Shown: one piece after another, positions 10,117 through 21,405 of the stretch
Layout: the number at the start of each line of letters is the position of its first letter
How positions within the stretch are numbered: the first letter of the stretch is position 1
Source: Juglans regia
Taxonomy: Eukaryota; Streptophyta; Magnoliopsida; Fagales; Juglandaceae
Direction of reading: 5' to 3'
Assembly: GCF_001411555.2 (NCBI RefSeq)
Contig: NW_023361773.1
Coordinates: forward strand, 1 to 64,000
DNA: 64,000 nt
Notes under the pieces: generated by a model
The model's database searches: none
The model's input: the letters and a program-made list of their open reading frames with translations, nothing else
What the model was told of the DNA's origin: nothing
Translations under genes and position numbers: made by a program

Positions 10117-11533
10117 TGATATGAACCCGCGGGAATGGAATCTCTTGAACCCACAATCAATTTGAAAACACCCCACGAAAGCCAAAATCAAGTCTATGGA
10201 TGGAGAATCTAGACCCGATGAGAACTCGTTTCAAGAACCTAGATTATATTAAAATCTAGACTGATGGGAACCAAGGTGGGCCTAGTCTTAAAGATATGTT
10301 GCAAGTTCCAGATGGGCCAAATACAAGTTCAAGGGCTTAAACGATGAAGATTACGCTTTGATTCATTTCATAAGCTATGGAAAGGGCAACAACATAACTT
10401 ATAGGCTTTGGACACTTGAAGGCTTTCAACTTATTTAATTAATTTCAAGGACCTATTTTATTTGCTTAGAATAATTGGGTTTATACCTATGTAAGGGCAT
10501 GTTGGGAAAGTTATTATTTTATTGAACTAGGGTTAGTGTTACTGTAGCCAAGTCACTGTAGCGCGGCACTGTAGCCGCAGCACTATTCATCCAGGGGCAC
10601 TTTTGGAAGATGGGGGTTTATTTTGGTTAGGGTTTCAATAGGTTTTTCTTTAAATACTCTATGTAGCCTCATTCTAATTAGTTTATGAAGTTTATGAAAT
10701 TTGATGAATTTATTCATTGTAAGTTGAGTTTATCTCCTCTTGTTCTTAATTGAACTTTTGAACTTATCAAAGGTAAATCACAATCTTTGTGGCGTTCCTC
10801 CTTTGTAATCTGGGTTCTTCAATGGGTCTAGATTTTAATATAATCAAGGTTCTTGAAACGAGTTCTCATCGGGTCTAGGTTCTCCATCCATTGACTTGAT
10901 TTTGGCTTTTCTTGGGGAGTTTTCAAATTGATTGTGGGTTCAAGGGATTCCTTTCCCGCGGGTTCATATCATAGACCCATTGAAGAACCCGTCTCAAGAA
11001 CCCAGGTTACAAAGGAGGAACGCCACAAAGGTTATGATTTACCTTTGATAAGTTCAAAAGTTCAATTAAGAACAAGAGGAGATAAACTCAACTCACAATG
11101 AAAAAATTCATCAAATTTCATAATCTTCTGAAAATGAGGCTACGAAGAGTATTTAAACCAAAAACTAATTAAAACCCTAGATAAAATAAAACCCCCCATC
11201 TTCCAAAAATACCCCTGAGTGAACAGTGCCGCGGCTACAGTATGGCACTACAGTAACCCTAACCCTAGTTCAATAAAATAATAACTTTCCCAACATGCCC
11301 TTACATAGGTATAAAACCAATTATTCTAAGCAAATAAAATAGGTCCTTGAAATTAATTAAATAAGTTGAAAGCCTTCAAGTGTCCAAAGCCTATAAGTCA
11401 TGTTGTTTCCATTTCCATAGCTTTTGAAATGAATCAAAGCATAATCTTCATCGTTTAAACCCTTGAACTTGTATTTGGCCCATCTGGAACTTGCAACATA
11501 TCTTTAAGACTAGGCCCACCTTGGTTCCCATCA
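10117..11533 (-). repeat. 3' LTR of copy B, interrupted
   Basis: Reads TGATATGAACCC to GGTTCCCATCA on the plus strand, so it is a reversed LTR. It is split by the plus-strand solo LTR at 10262-10971; without that LTR and one TSD copy it is about 702 bp. Confidence 0.93.
10262..10971 (+). repeat. Solo LTR in copy B's 3' LTR, TSD TAGAC
   Basis: 710 bp, TGATGGGAACC to GGTTCATATCA. TAGAC is duplicated at 10257-10261 and 10972-10976. No internal domain is present, so this is a solo LTR, inserted in the opposite orientation to its host LTR. Confidence 0.95.
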
Positions 11534-13025
11534 TTCCCCCTCTCTTTAAAAGGATTCGACCTCGAATCTCCATCTGGATCAAAGGGAAAAATGTTAGTAA
11601 CATTATCATTGATTTCATATGCATTATCATTAATTTGTTCAAGAATTTGAAAACATCCATCCAAGCTACTCATGTTGTCAACAGATAAAGACATTAAATC
11701 TAAAGGAGTAAATAGATTAAGTCTATAAACAATTTCAAGAGGAGAATATAAAGTGGTAGTATGCATGGTCATGTTATATGCAAACTCTATAAATCCATCC
11801 ATAACCACAAAAATAGAATTTCTACTCCTTTCTTTCCTAGGCAGCCTCAAAACAAAGTCCATAGATATGTCTACACACGACTCACAAGGACTATGTAAGG
11901 GCGTATGCAACCCATGTGGCAAAAGTATAAATTTGGCCTTTCTGCATGTAATGCACCTGCCACAAATACAATTGACATCTCTCTTCATCTTAGACCAACA
12001 TAAATATTCATGCAAAATGTCTAATATTTTCTTGACACCAGAATGACTACTCCAAATATATGCAAACTCAATGAAGGGCAAATGATAGTCCCACAAACGT
12101 CCATGCAACAAGTCAATGTATGGCAAATGATACTCCCACAAACATTCATGAAACACACCTAAAGCTTTTTTTACAGCACAATGACCACTCAAATTATATG
12201 AAAAATCGATGAATGGCAAGTAATACTCCCACAAATGTTCATGCATCATGTTAATGAATGACAAATGACACTTCCACAAACGTTCATGTAACACTTCAAT
12301 GAAAGGCAAATGATACTCCCACAAACATTCATGCAACACATCAATGATTGATACTTCCACAAACGTTCATGCAACACGTCATTGAAACGCAAATGATATT
12401 CCCACAAACGTTCATGCAACACAGCAAAAGTCTTCCTTACACCATGGTTACCCAACAAACCACCATGTCCATCACACACAAGCAACTTACGCATAAAACT
12501 AGTAGGTACACAAAATATATTCTTTCTAAACAAGTACCAATCTAGTTTATAGAACTTACCAAACGATGCATTCTCACATGTTCCATACACACTAGCAAAG
12601 TCATCATCATTAGCATGCAATTCCTTATCATATTCAAGTTTCAACAATTTTGCATCTAAAATGAAGATAAGTACATACCTTTTTGCTAAAGCGTCAACCA
12701 CAAAAGTTTCCATACCTTGTGTGTATTTGAATACATGAGGAAAAGTCTCAATACAATCCTCCTGCTTAGTACGCATTATAGTCAACAACTTACCATGTCC
12801 CTTTAAGTGTCTCAAGAACTCATGTTCTTCCAAGAAAGGTCGGTTAGGAATTGTTGTATATAGCACAAAATCAATGTAGTGCTCTATCTCCCTAATGGGT
12901 GGCAATCCACTAAATACACTACTTGGAAACACGACCTCAAATCCCTGCAACAAAGAGACAACAATACTAGGCAAACATACGTCAAGTTCGTTAGGATTAA
13001 GACTTGCCTCAGCATAAAAACTCAC
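11534..13025 (-). pseudogene. Rearranged pol with 15-residue repeat array (copy B)
   Basis: Minus-strand frames 13025-12246 and 12360-11455. Order from the N-terminus: a K/R-rich linker end (VSFYAEASLNPNELD), an RT N-terminal stub (LPPIREIEHYIDF, TTIPNRPF), then a jump to the RNase H end (HEFLRHLKGHGKL, CIETFPHVFKYTQG). A spacer and the array follow. Seven 15-residue units in blocks of five and two are separated by FSYNLSGHCAVKKALG. A true integrase zinc finger ([13 protein letters not shown]) and the start of the core (SMDFVLRLPRKE) come next. The core is then cut from FVVMDG to FIEFAYN, losing the second D and the E. A 7-bp deletion in unit 2 shifts the frame. The PPT lies at 11534-11546. 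Confidence 0.88.
12066..12432 (-). repeat. 45-bp/15-residue repeat array in copy B
   Basis: Seven units: VLHERLWEYHLRFND; one shortened by 7 bp; VLHECLWEYHLPFIE; VLHERLWKCHLSFIN; MMHEHLWEYYLPFID; VFHECLWEYHLPYID; LLHGRLWDYHLPFIE. They form two blocks. The array leads directly into the integrase zinc finger, unlike in D, F and I. Confidence 0.9.
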
Positions 13026-13230
13026 TTTTCTCTTTGGTTGTTTCTCACTTTCTTCACACTCTTTTTTCTTTCCACTCTCTTTTTCTTTTTCACACTCTTT
13101 TTCCCTTTCACACTCTTTTGTCTTTTCACTCTCTTTTTTCCTGTCACTCTCTTTTTTTTCATCTTTTTTTGCACTCTCGACCTTACAATTATTTTTTAAC
13201 TTATTCTCTCTTGTGCTTGAGGTCTTATTC

Positions 13231-14175
13231 TCACCCTTTTCTTTTTTTCTCTCTCATTTTTCTCTCTTTCTCCATTTCGGTCTCACTATTTCTTTTCTTC
13301 TCAAGCTCATCTTCACTCTTGCTTTTCAGCTCAATCTCACTTTCACTCCCACCTCCACTCTTGCTTTTCAGCTCATTCTCACTTTCACTCTTGCTTGTTT
13401 GCTCAATCTTCTTTTCACTTTTTCTTTTTTGATCACTCTCATTTTCACTCTTTTTTTTTTGAGCAACCTCACTTTTCAATTTCAATTGGTCCCCATGGAC
13501 ATGTGTTGGAGTTAAAGGAGCAAGTTTGATTGTTTTTCCATCCTTTTCAAAACTGTACATGTTCCTTAACCCATCATGGATCACCTTCCTATCATACTGC
13601 CATGGCTTCCCCAACAAAATATGACCAGCATGCATAGGCACTACATCACAAAGGACCATATCCTGATACTTTCCAATTGAAAAAGAAACTAGTACTTGCT
13701 TATTTACCCTAACCTCCCCACAATCACTCAACCACTGCAACATGTATGGCCTAGGGTGTTTCAAGATAGGTAAATTCAATTTCTCAACTAAAGTGGTGCT
13801 AGCCAAATTAATACAACTACTCAAATCAACGATCATACTACATACCTTGTTGTTGATGTGGCATCTAGTATGAAAAATGTTCTCACTTTGCTGCTCTATA
13901 TCATCCCTCTTAACTTTTGTATTGAGTCCATGCTTGGTAACAAGAGAATCACCATAGTTTTCATTCTCATACTCATTTTCAACACTAAACTCAGGATGCC
14001 TCCTATCTCTCCTGCCATGAAGATTTCTAATTACCGCATCTTGATGATCCATCCTATCCCTCACTTCACCCAACACCAAGTTCAACTTCTCAAACTGTTG
14101 TTGCATGGCTTGCAACAGAATGGATGAGTTATGTACCATCATCCCCTTTGGTGATGAGTCACTCTTATGAGACAT
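13231..14175 (-). pseudogene. Capsid-less gag-protease ORF (copy B)
   Basis: The gag ATG is at 14173-14175 (MSHKSDSSPKG). Upstream the frame stays open through leader sequence to 14262. After the N-terminal helical region it reads NENYGDSLVTKHGLNTK, the same capsid/zinc-knuckle deletion as in copy C. The protease domain follows, with active site IVDLSSCIN, so the D-G-G or D-T-G motif is lost. It continues to [16 protein letters not shown] and a K/S/E-rich linker ([15 protein letters not shown]). The frame leaves the linker at about 13231 and the element continues in another frame. The protease may be inactive. Confidence 0.87.
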
Positions 14176-14582
14176 CATAATGTGCTGCACAAAAAGAATG
14201 TTAGTGGAAAACCTCACACACTCCCTTACGTGTTTACACTCGAATAATGGCACTCCACTCATGTTTCACTCTTAATTGGCTTTTTCCAGATAATAGTCTC
14301 ACACTCTCTTGCCTTTTACCTCAATAGTTTTCTCGCTCAAGTTCGTTAAGAACTAGTTGAACTAAATCAAGACAATACAACCTTGTATTATTATTCCAAC
14401 CAGTAATATAGATCCAAGAAACAATGAAGGAATAAAATGACATGAGACTCAAGGAATTTATACGAGGGAAAGAGTAATTATAAAACAAGATACCAACTAG
14501 AAAGATGTATTCAGCTCCTATGATGATAAAAACTCAATCAACAAACACTTTCTTTCTCTTTGTTGTAACTATCTAGCAACTT

Positions 14583-14712
14583 TGAATACACCACCTTCTC
14601 TTTTCTTCTTCTTCTTCTTTCTGTTTTTTTTTTTTTTTTTCGAATTTTCTTTTCTTTTCTTTTTCTTTCTTTTTGTTTCCTTTCCTTTCATTTCCTTTCC
14701 TTTTCTTTTCTC
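14583..14712 (-). repeat. Leader purine tract of copy B (CT-rich on + strand)
   Basis: TTTTC-type pyrimidine repeat on the plus strand, equal to the (AAAAG)n tract of the leader. It includes a long poly-T run. Confidence 0.88.
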
Positions 14713-15017
14713 TAATTCAACCACAAACAGCAATATTCAATTGTGAAAACCAAACAATTGAATTCAAACACACAAGCATGGACAATGAAGTAGAAGAGAA
14801 TCAATGGAACGACACTCCAAGCAAACTTAGAGATGCAGGAAACCCTAGAATTTTGAAACCCTAGGCGATACAAATTTCAGTCAAACCCAAAACCCTAAGA
14901 ATTTCGGCAGCCTACTTTTTGTTTCTATTTTTTTTTTTTTGGTAACTCCAGAACAATGAAGCCCTAGAATTAATTTAAGGATGCTAGAATTAAAATGAAG
15001 ACCTGATTGGAAACCTT

Positions 15018-15030
15018 GCTCTGAATACCA
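15018..15030 (-). other. Primer-binding site of copy B
   Basis: The reverse complement reads TGGTATTCAGAGC, the tRNA-iMet site with one extra T. It lies 2 bp inside the 5' LTR. Confidence 0.9.
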
Positions 15031-15032
15031 AA

Positions 15033-15755
15033 TGATATGAACCAGCGGGAATGGAATCCCTCGAAGCCACAATCAATTTGAAAACACCCCACGAAAGCCA
15101 AAATCAAGTCTATGGATGGAGAATCTAGACCCGGTGAGAAATCGTTTCAAGAACCTAGATTATATTAAAATCTAGACCCGTTGAAGAACCCGTCTCAAAA
15201 ACCCAGATTACAAAGGAGGAACGCCACAAAGGTTGTGATTTACCTTTGATAAGTTCAAAAGTTCAATTAAGAACAAGAGGAGATAAACTCAACTCACAAT
15301 GAATAAATTCATCTAATTTCATAAACTTCATAATCTTCAGAAAATGAGGCTACAAAGAGTATTTAAACCAAAACCTAATTAAAACCCTAGATAAAATAAA
15401 ACCCCATCTTCCAAAAATACCCCTGAGTGAACAGTGCAGCGGCTACAGTATGGCGCTACAGTAACTCGGCTACAGTAACCCTAACCCTAGTTCAATAAAA
15501 TAATAATTTTCCCAACATGCCTTTACATAGGCATAAACCCAATTATTCTAAGCAAATAAAATAGGTCCTTGAAATTAATTAAATAAGTTGAAAGCCTTCA
15601 AGTGTCCAAAGCCTATAAGTCATGTTGTTTCCATTTCCATAGCTTTTGAAATAAATCAAAGCATAATCTTCGTCGTTTAAGCCCTTGAACTTGTATTTGG
15701 CCCATCTGCAACTTGCAACAAATCTTTAAGACTAGGCCCACCTTGGTTCCCATCA
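15033..15755 (-). repeat. 5' LTR of copy B
   Basis: 723 bp, with TGATATGAACC and GGTTCCCATCA as plus-strand ends. It is followed by the CTTTG duplication at 15756-15760. Confidence 0.94.
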
Positions 15756-15760
15756 CTTTG

Positions 15761-16197
15761 AATATGCTATCTTTTCTTCTCCTCTTTTTTTTTTTTTTAA
15801 ATTTTCTTTTCTTTTCTTTTCTTTTCCTTTCCTGTCTTTTCTTTTCTTTTCTCTTCTTCTCTATAATTAAATCACAAACAGCAATACTCAATTGTGAAAA
15901 TCAAGCAATTGAATTTAAGCACAGAAGAATTGACAATGAAATACCAGAGAATTAAAGGAACGACACTCCAAGCAATGGAAAACTTAGAGATGTAAGAAAT
16001 CCTAGAATTTTGAAATCCTAGGAGATGCAAATTTCAGCCAAACCAAAAACCCTAAGAATTTAGACAGCCTACTTTTTGTTTTGATTTTTTTTTTCTTTTG
16101 CAACCCTAGAACAATGAAGCCCTAGAATCAAAATTAAAGATACAAGAATTACAAGATAGAATCAGATCTGATTGGAAACCTTGCTCTGAATACCAAA
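15761..16197 (-). other. Copy C leader, proximal half, with primer-binding site
   Basis: The leader resumes exactly where it broke at 10116: AATATGCTATCTTTTC follows the duplicated CTTTG. It contains the purine tract (CT-rich, about 15771-15856). The primer-binding site is at 16183-16195, reverse complement TGGTATTCAGAGC. Confidence 0.9.
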
Positions 16198-16527
16198 TGA
16201 TATGAACCCGCAGGAATCGAATTCCTTGAACCCACAATCAATTTGAAAACTCCCCAAGAAAGCCAAAATCAAGTCAACGGATGGAGAAATTAGACCCGAT
16301 GAGAACTCGTTTCAAGAACCTAGATTATATTAAAATCTAGACCTGTTGAAGAACCTGTCTCAAGAACCCAGATTACAAAATATGAACGCCACAAAAGTTG
16401 TGATTTACCTTTGATAAGTTCAAAAGTTTAATTAAGAACAAGAGGACTAAAACTCAACTCATAATGAATAAACTCACAAATTTCATAAATTTCTGAAAAT
16501 GAGGCAACAAAGAGTATTTAAACTAAA
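16198..16527 (-). repeat. 5' LTR fragment of copy C
   Basis: The LTR starts TGATATGAACCC but stops after the TTTAAACTAAAA stretch. It is fused at about 16527 to plus-strand pol. The junction shows AAATTTT-like microhomology. Confidence 0.87.
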
Positions 16528-16861
16528 ATTTTCACCAATTGAAATTGTGTATAGACTTAATCAATTTCCTCCTTTAAATTTAAAGTCTTCACCAGTTGAT
16601 GATATGGGTAGCTTGGATGGACTACTCCAAATTCTTGAACAAATTAATGAAAATGCTTATCTAATGGATCTTCCAGGTAAGTATCGTGTTTCTACTATTT
16701 TCAATGTTACTAACCACTTTCCCTTTGATCCAGGTGGAGATTCGAGGTCGAATCCTTTTGAGGAGAGGGGGAATGATGGGAACCAAGATGGACCTAGTCT
16801 TAAAGATTATTTGCAACTTCCAGATGGGCCAAGAAGATCAAGGAGACAATGTAAGGATTGA
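16528..16861 (+). pseudogene. Plus-strand pol tail fragment
   Basis: An open frame reads FSPIEIVYRLNQFPP, then the C-terminal domain ([32 protein letters not shown]) and the LTR-encoded tail. It matches the last part of copy I (FSPIEIVCLLNQFPP). The PPT GAGGAGAGGGGGAA is at 16760-16773. Everything 5' of it has been replaced by the reversed LTR of copy C. Confidence 0.87.
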
Positions 16862-17579
16862 TGCAATCCACTTGGGACAAGTTTAGCAAGAGCCCAACAT
16901 TCAAGATGGGGCTGGAAGGATGAAGATCTAGTTTTAATTCATTTGATTAGCTACGGAAGAGGGCAACGACAAGATTTAAAGGCTTTGAGCTCCTGAAGGG
17001 TTTCAATTTATTTAATTCATTTAAAAAACTTATGTCATTAGTTTAGAATAATTGAGTTTATTATGGGAAGCACTTAAGGGGGCCTATGCAAGGGCATGTT
17101 TGGAAAATTATTATTTTATTGAACTAGGGTTAGAGTTACTGTATCGAGTTACTGTAGCTAGCACTGTAGCCGCGGCACTGTTCACTCAAGGGTATTTTAG
17201 GAAGATGGGGTTTTATTTTATCTAGGGTTTTAATTAGGTTTTGCTTTAAATACTCTATGTAGCCTCATTCTAATCAGTTTATGAAGTTTATGAAATTTGA
17301 TGAATTTATTCATTGTGAGTTGAGTTTTACTCCTCTTGTTCTTAATTGAACTTTTGAACTTATCAAAGGTAAATCACAACCTTTGTGGCGTTCCTCCTTT
17401 GTAATCTGGGTTCTTGAGACGGGTTCTTCAACGGGTCTAGATTTTAATATAATCTAGGTTCTTGAAACGAGTTCTCATCGGGTCTAGGTTCTCCATCCAT
17501 TGACTTGATTTTGGCTTTCTTGGGGAGTTTTCAAATTGATTGTGGGTTCAAGGGAATTCATTCCCACGGGTTCATATCA
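16774..17579 (+). repeat. Family-X 3' LTR (plus strand)
   Basis: 806 bp, TGATGGGAACC to GGTTCATATCA, directly after a PPT. Its right flank begins CTCCC and is the leader of copy E. The matching left flank is not in the window. Confidence 0.92.
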
Positions 17580-17614
17580 CTCCCTTACGTGTTTACACTC
17601 AAATAATGGCACTC

Positions 17615-18390
17615 TGATATGAACCCGCGGGAATGAAATCCCTTGAACCAACAGTCAATTTGAAAACTTCCCAAGAAAGCCAAAATCAAGTCTATAGATG
17701 GAGAATCTACACCCGATGAGAACTCGTTTCAAGAACCTAGATTATATTAAAATCTAGACCCATTGAAGAACCCGTCTCAAGAACCCAAATTACAAAGGAG
17801 GAACGTCACAAAGGTTGTAATTTACCTTTGATAAGTTCAAAAGTTCAATTAAGAACAAGAGGAGTAAAACTCAACTCACAGTGAATAAATTCATCAAATT
17901 TCATAAACTTCATAATCTTATTAAAATGTGGCCACATAGAGTATTTAAAGCAAAACATAATGAAACCCTAGCCAAAATAAACCCTCCACCTTCCAAAAGT
18001 GCCCCTGGATGAACAGTGCCGCAGCTACAGTGCTCGGCTACAGTAACTCCTAACCCTAGTTCAATAAAATAATAACTTTCCCAACATACCCTTGCATAGG
18101 CCCCCTTAAGTGCTTCCTATAATAAACTCAATCATTTTAAACTAATAAAATAAGATTTTTAAATGAATTAAACAAGTTTAAAGCCTTCAAGTGCCCAAAG
18201 CCTTTAAGTCATGTTGTAGCCCGTTCTATAGCTTATCAAATGAATCAAAACTGAATCTTCATCCTTTAAGCCCATCTTGAATGTTGGGCTCTTGCTAAAC
18301 TCGACCCAAGTGGATTGCATCAATTCTTGTAATTTGCCCATCTGGAACTTGCAAAATATCTGTAGACTAGGCCCACCTTGGTTCCCATCA
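17615..18390 (-). repeat. 3' LTR of copy D
   Basis: 776 bp, reversed orientation. It is followed on the plus strand by the complement of the PPT, TTCCCCCTCTCC (18391 on). Confidence 0.93.
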
Positions 18391-19138
18391 TTCCCCCTCT
18401 CCTCAAAAGGATTCGACCTCGAATCTCCACCTGGATCAAAGGGAAAAATGTTAGTAGCATTGAAATAGCTGAAACATGATACTTACCTGAAAAATCCACT
18501 TTATATGCATTTTCATTAATTTTCTCAAGAATTTGAAAATGTTCATCTAAGCAACCCCTATCATCAACAAGCAAAAGCATCAAGGGTAAGGGAGTAAGCG
18601 GATCAAAACCATAAACAATTTCAAATGGAGAATAACAAATAGCAGTAAGCAAAGTTTTATATGCACACTCTAATAAGGGCAAATGATACTCCCGCAAACG
18701 TTTATGTAACAATTCAATGAATGGCAAATGATATTCCCACAAACGTTCAAGAAACACACCTAAAACTTTTCTTACACCAAAATTATCCCACCAGTTATAT
18801 GCAAACTCAAAGAATGGCAAGTAATACTTCAACAAATATTCATGCAACACGCTAATGAATGACAAATGGTACTTCCACAAACATTCATGCAATACATCAA
18901 TGAATGGCAAATGATATTTCCCCAAATGTTCATGCAACACAATCAAACTCTTCCTTACTCCAAAGTTACCCAACAAACCACCATGTCTATCACACACAAG
19001 CAACTTACGCATAAAACTAGTTGGCACACAAAATCTATTCTCTCCAAACAAGTACCAACCTAGTTTATAGAACTTACCAAACGATGCTTTCTCACTTGTT
19101 CCATACACACTAGCAAAGTCATCATTATAAGCAAGCAA
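18391..19138 (-). pseudogene. Repeat-array ORF of copy D
   Basis: The open frame from 19138 begins NDDFASVYGTSEKASFGKF, the spacer between RNase H and integrase. It passes VPTSFMRKLLVCDRHGG and GNFGVRKSL into five 15-residue units (18668-18940), then [23 protein letters not shown] and the C-terminal domain ([16 protein letters not shown]). A frameshift near 18460 diverts the end. The integrase zinc cysteines and D,D-35-E residues are all absent. The block pattern, three plus two units, equals that of copy F. Confidence 0.87.
18668..18940 (-). repeat. 45-bp/15-residue repeat array in copy D
   Basis: Units: VLHEHLGKYHLPFID, VLHECLWKYHLSFIS, VLHEYLLKYYLPFFE, then the spacer FAYNWWDNFGVRKVLG, then VFLERLWEYHLPFIE and LLHKRLREYHLPLLE. 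Confidence 0.92.
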
Positions 19139-19718
19139 TTCGTTATCTCATATTCAAATCTCAACAATTTTGCATCTAAAATGAAGACAAGGACATACCT
19201 TCCTGCTAAAGCATCAATCACAAAATTTTTCATACCTTGTGTGTAATTGAATACATGAGGAAAAGTCTCAAGACAATCCTCCCACTTAGCATGCGATCTA
19301 TTCAACAACTTACTTTGTCCCTAATAGGTGGCAATCCACTAAACACACAGCTAGGAATCACGACCTCATATCCCTGGAACAAAGAAACAACACTAGGCAA
19401 ATAATCGTTAAATTCATTAGTATAAAAACTTGCCTTAGCATAAAAACTCACTTTTCTCTTTCTGTTTCTCTTTGCAATCTCTCTTTCTTTTTCCTCTTGT
19501 GGCTCCACTATTTTTTCCTGACTCTCAGCCACCTCTCTATTTTCTTTTTCACTCACACTTTCCCTCGACATTTCAGCTTCATTCTCATTCTTCCTCTCAT
19601 TCTCTTTTTTCGTTTCACGCTCTCTTTTTCTTCCACACTCCTCTTTTTTTGAACTCTCGGCCTCACAATTATTTTTTAACTCATTCTCTCTTTTTCTTGA
19701 GGTTTCAGCCTCACTCAA
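19060..19718 (-). pseudogene. K/E-rich linker fused to RNase H stub (copy D)
   Basis: The frame 19718-19302 reads SEAETSRKRENELKNN and a long K/E/R-rich stretch, then KVSFYAKASFYTNEF and SGLPPIR. The sequence jumps from there to GDKVSC, and in the next frame to NRSHAKWEDCLETFPHVF and the degenerate RNase H end (VIDALAGRYVL). The RT domain is missing, and the deletion is larger than in B and I. It ends at an AGGGA microhomology visible in copy I. The linker joins the capsid end at the same point as in copy I (PPKGKD then SEAETS or GETETS). Confidence 0.83.
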
Positions 19719-21405
19719 ATCTTTTCCCTTTGGTGGTTCGGTCTTCCCCTTTGCTACAACTTCATCATTTTTGTCCCACTTTGATTTCCAAGGAGTATTA
19801 GAAACCGAAGGTTACCTTGATGTACCCATTCCTTTTAGCCGTCTCTCCACCTTCATAGCCATGTGCACCATGTCCTCTACCTCCTCATAATGTTGCAACT
19901 CAACTACATTGATCTCCCTATTCAACCCCCTCAAAAATCTTGTCATCGTGGCCTCCTGATCCTCTAAATAATAACCTCCTCCATCTCCTTATTGATATGA
20001 ACTCGCGGGAAAGGAATCCCTTGAACCCACAATCAATTTGAAAACTCCCCAAGAAAGCCAAAATCAAGTCAAGGATGGAGAATCTAGACCCGATGAGAAC
20101 TCGTTTCAAGAACCTAGATTATATTAAAATCTTGACCCGATGAAGAACCCGTCTCAAGAACCCAGATTACAAAGGAGGAACGCCACAAAGGTTGTGATTT
20201 ACCTTTGATAAGTTCAAAAGTTCAATTAAGAACAAGAGGAGTAAAACTCAACTCACAATGAATAAATTCATCAAATTTCATAAACTTCATAATCTGATTA
20301 GAATGAGGCTACATAGAGTATTTAAAGGAAACCTAATGAAACCCTAGCCAAAATATACCCCCATCTTCCAAAAGTGCCCCTGGATGAACAGTGTCTCGCT
20401 ACAGTAACTCAGCTACAGTAACCCTAACCCTAGTTTAATAAAATAATAACTTTCCCAAGATGCCCTTATATAGGCCCCCTTAAGTGTTTCCCATAATAAA
20501 CCCAATTATTCGAAACTAATAAAATAAGTGCTTTAAATGAATTAAATAAGTTGAAAACTTTCAAGTGCCCAAAGCCTTTAAGTCTTGTTGTTGCCCTTTC
20601 CATAGTTCATCAAATGAATCAAAGTTGAATCTTCATCATTTAAGCTCTTGAACTTATATTTGGCCAATCTGGAACATGCAACATATCTTTAAAACTAGGC
20701 CCACCTTGGTTCCCATCACTTATGGTAGTCCTCTACACTCCTAGTCCCCTGTATAAGATTTTGTAATTTTTGGTAGAGGTCTCTATAGTAGTGGCTAGGT
20801 ACAAATTTCCGCCTCATGATAGCTTTCAACTCTTTTCAACTCTCTCCATGTTTCTATAGGTCTCTTAAGATTCCTCCTCCCTCCTATTGGTCACAAATTG
20901 ATCCCACCAAATAGTCGCATAATCGGTGAACACAATTACAGCCAACTTCACCTTCTTCTCCTCAGAGTAATTATGACAATCAAACACCAACTCTATTCTT
21001 TTCTCCCACTCTAGATAAACTTCAGGGTCAGTTCTACCTTGAAATGATGGTATTTTCATTTTGATGCTCCCAAGATTCTTATCTACTCTATCTCGACCCC
21101 CTGAGTTTGCCCTAAGGCCTCTTCCATGCCTAACTCATCTATGTCCACCCAATCCAACTTCAAATGTTAAGCCTTCCTCATTCTCACCAAACGCTCCATT
21201 CTTATATACCCATTCTCAATTCTAGGCTCACGTCGCCTCCTATTTCTCTCACCATGCAGATAGAAATTGCTTCTTGATTATCCATACTATCCCTCACTTC
21301 ACCCAACACCAAGTTCAACCGCTCAAACTGTTGTTGCATGGCTTGCAACACAAATGATGAGTTATCTGCCACACCTTTTGGTGATGAGTCACTTCTATGA
21401 GACAT
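19719..21405 (-). pseudogene. Gag of copy D, interrupted by a solo LTR
   Basis: The start codon is at 21403-21405 (MSHRSDSSPKGVADN). The N-terminal helical region is intact to about 21300, then frameshifts occur. The capsid is readable at 21059-20865 ([20 protein letters not shown], then a WWDQFV motif). It continues in degenerate form to 20724, where a solo LTR (19993-20718) splits the YHKEMEV region. It resumes at 19987 toward 19719 ([13 protein letters not shown] and [15 protein letters not shown] wording). No zinc knuckle follows. Confidence 0.83.
19993..20718 (-). repeat. Solo LTR in copy D gag, TSD CTTAT
   Basis: 726 bp, reversed. CTTAT is duplicated at 19988-19992 and 20719-20723. There is no internal sequence. 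Confidence 0.95.

Larger units (their letters stand above)
10117..15755 (-). mobile_element. Copy B, non-autonomous family-X element, TSD CTTTG
   Basis: A complete minus-strand element. Its 3' LTR is 10117-11533 and its 5' LTR 15033-15755. It is flanked by CTTTG at 10112-10116 and 15756-15760. Without its nested solo LTR it is about 4.9 kb. It keeps the primer-binding site, the leader purine tract, an N-terminal gag piece, a protease and the PPT. It lacks capsid, RT, most of RNase H and the integrase catalytic core. It carries seven copies of the 15-residue repeat. It would need trans-acting proteins to move. Confidence 0.93.
9170..16527 (-). mobile_element. Copy C, broken family-X element split by copy B
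   Basis: On the minus strand, a partial 5' LTR (16198-16527) is followed by a primer-binding site, a leader (15761-16197, resuming at 9687-10116), and gag/protease (9686 down to 9170). Copy B sits in the leader between CTTTG duplications. Downstream pol and the 3' LTR are missing: copy A's 3' LTR abuts at 9169. The 5' LTR is cut at 16527 and joined to a plus-strand pol tail. The gag lacks its capsid. Confidence 0.85.
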
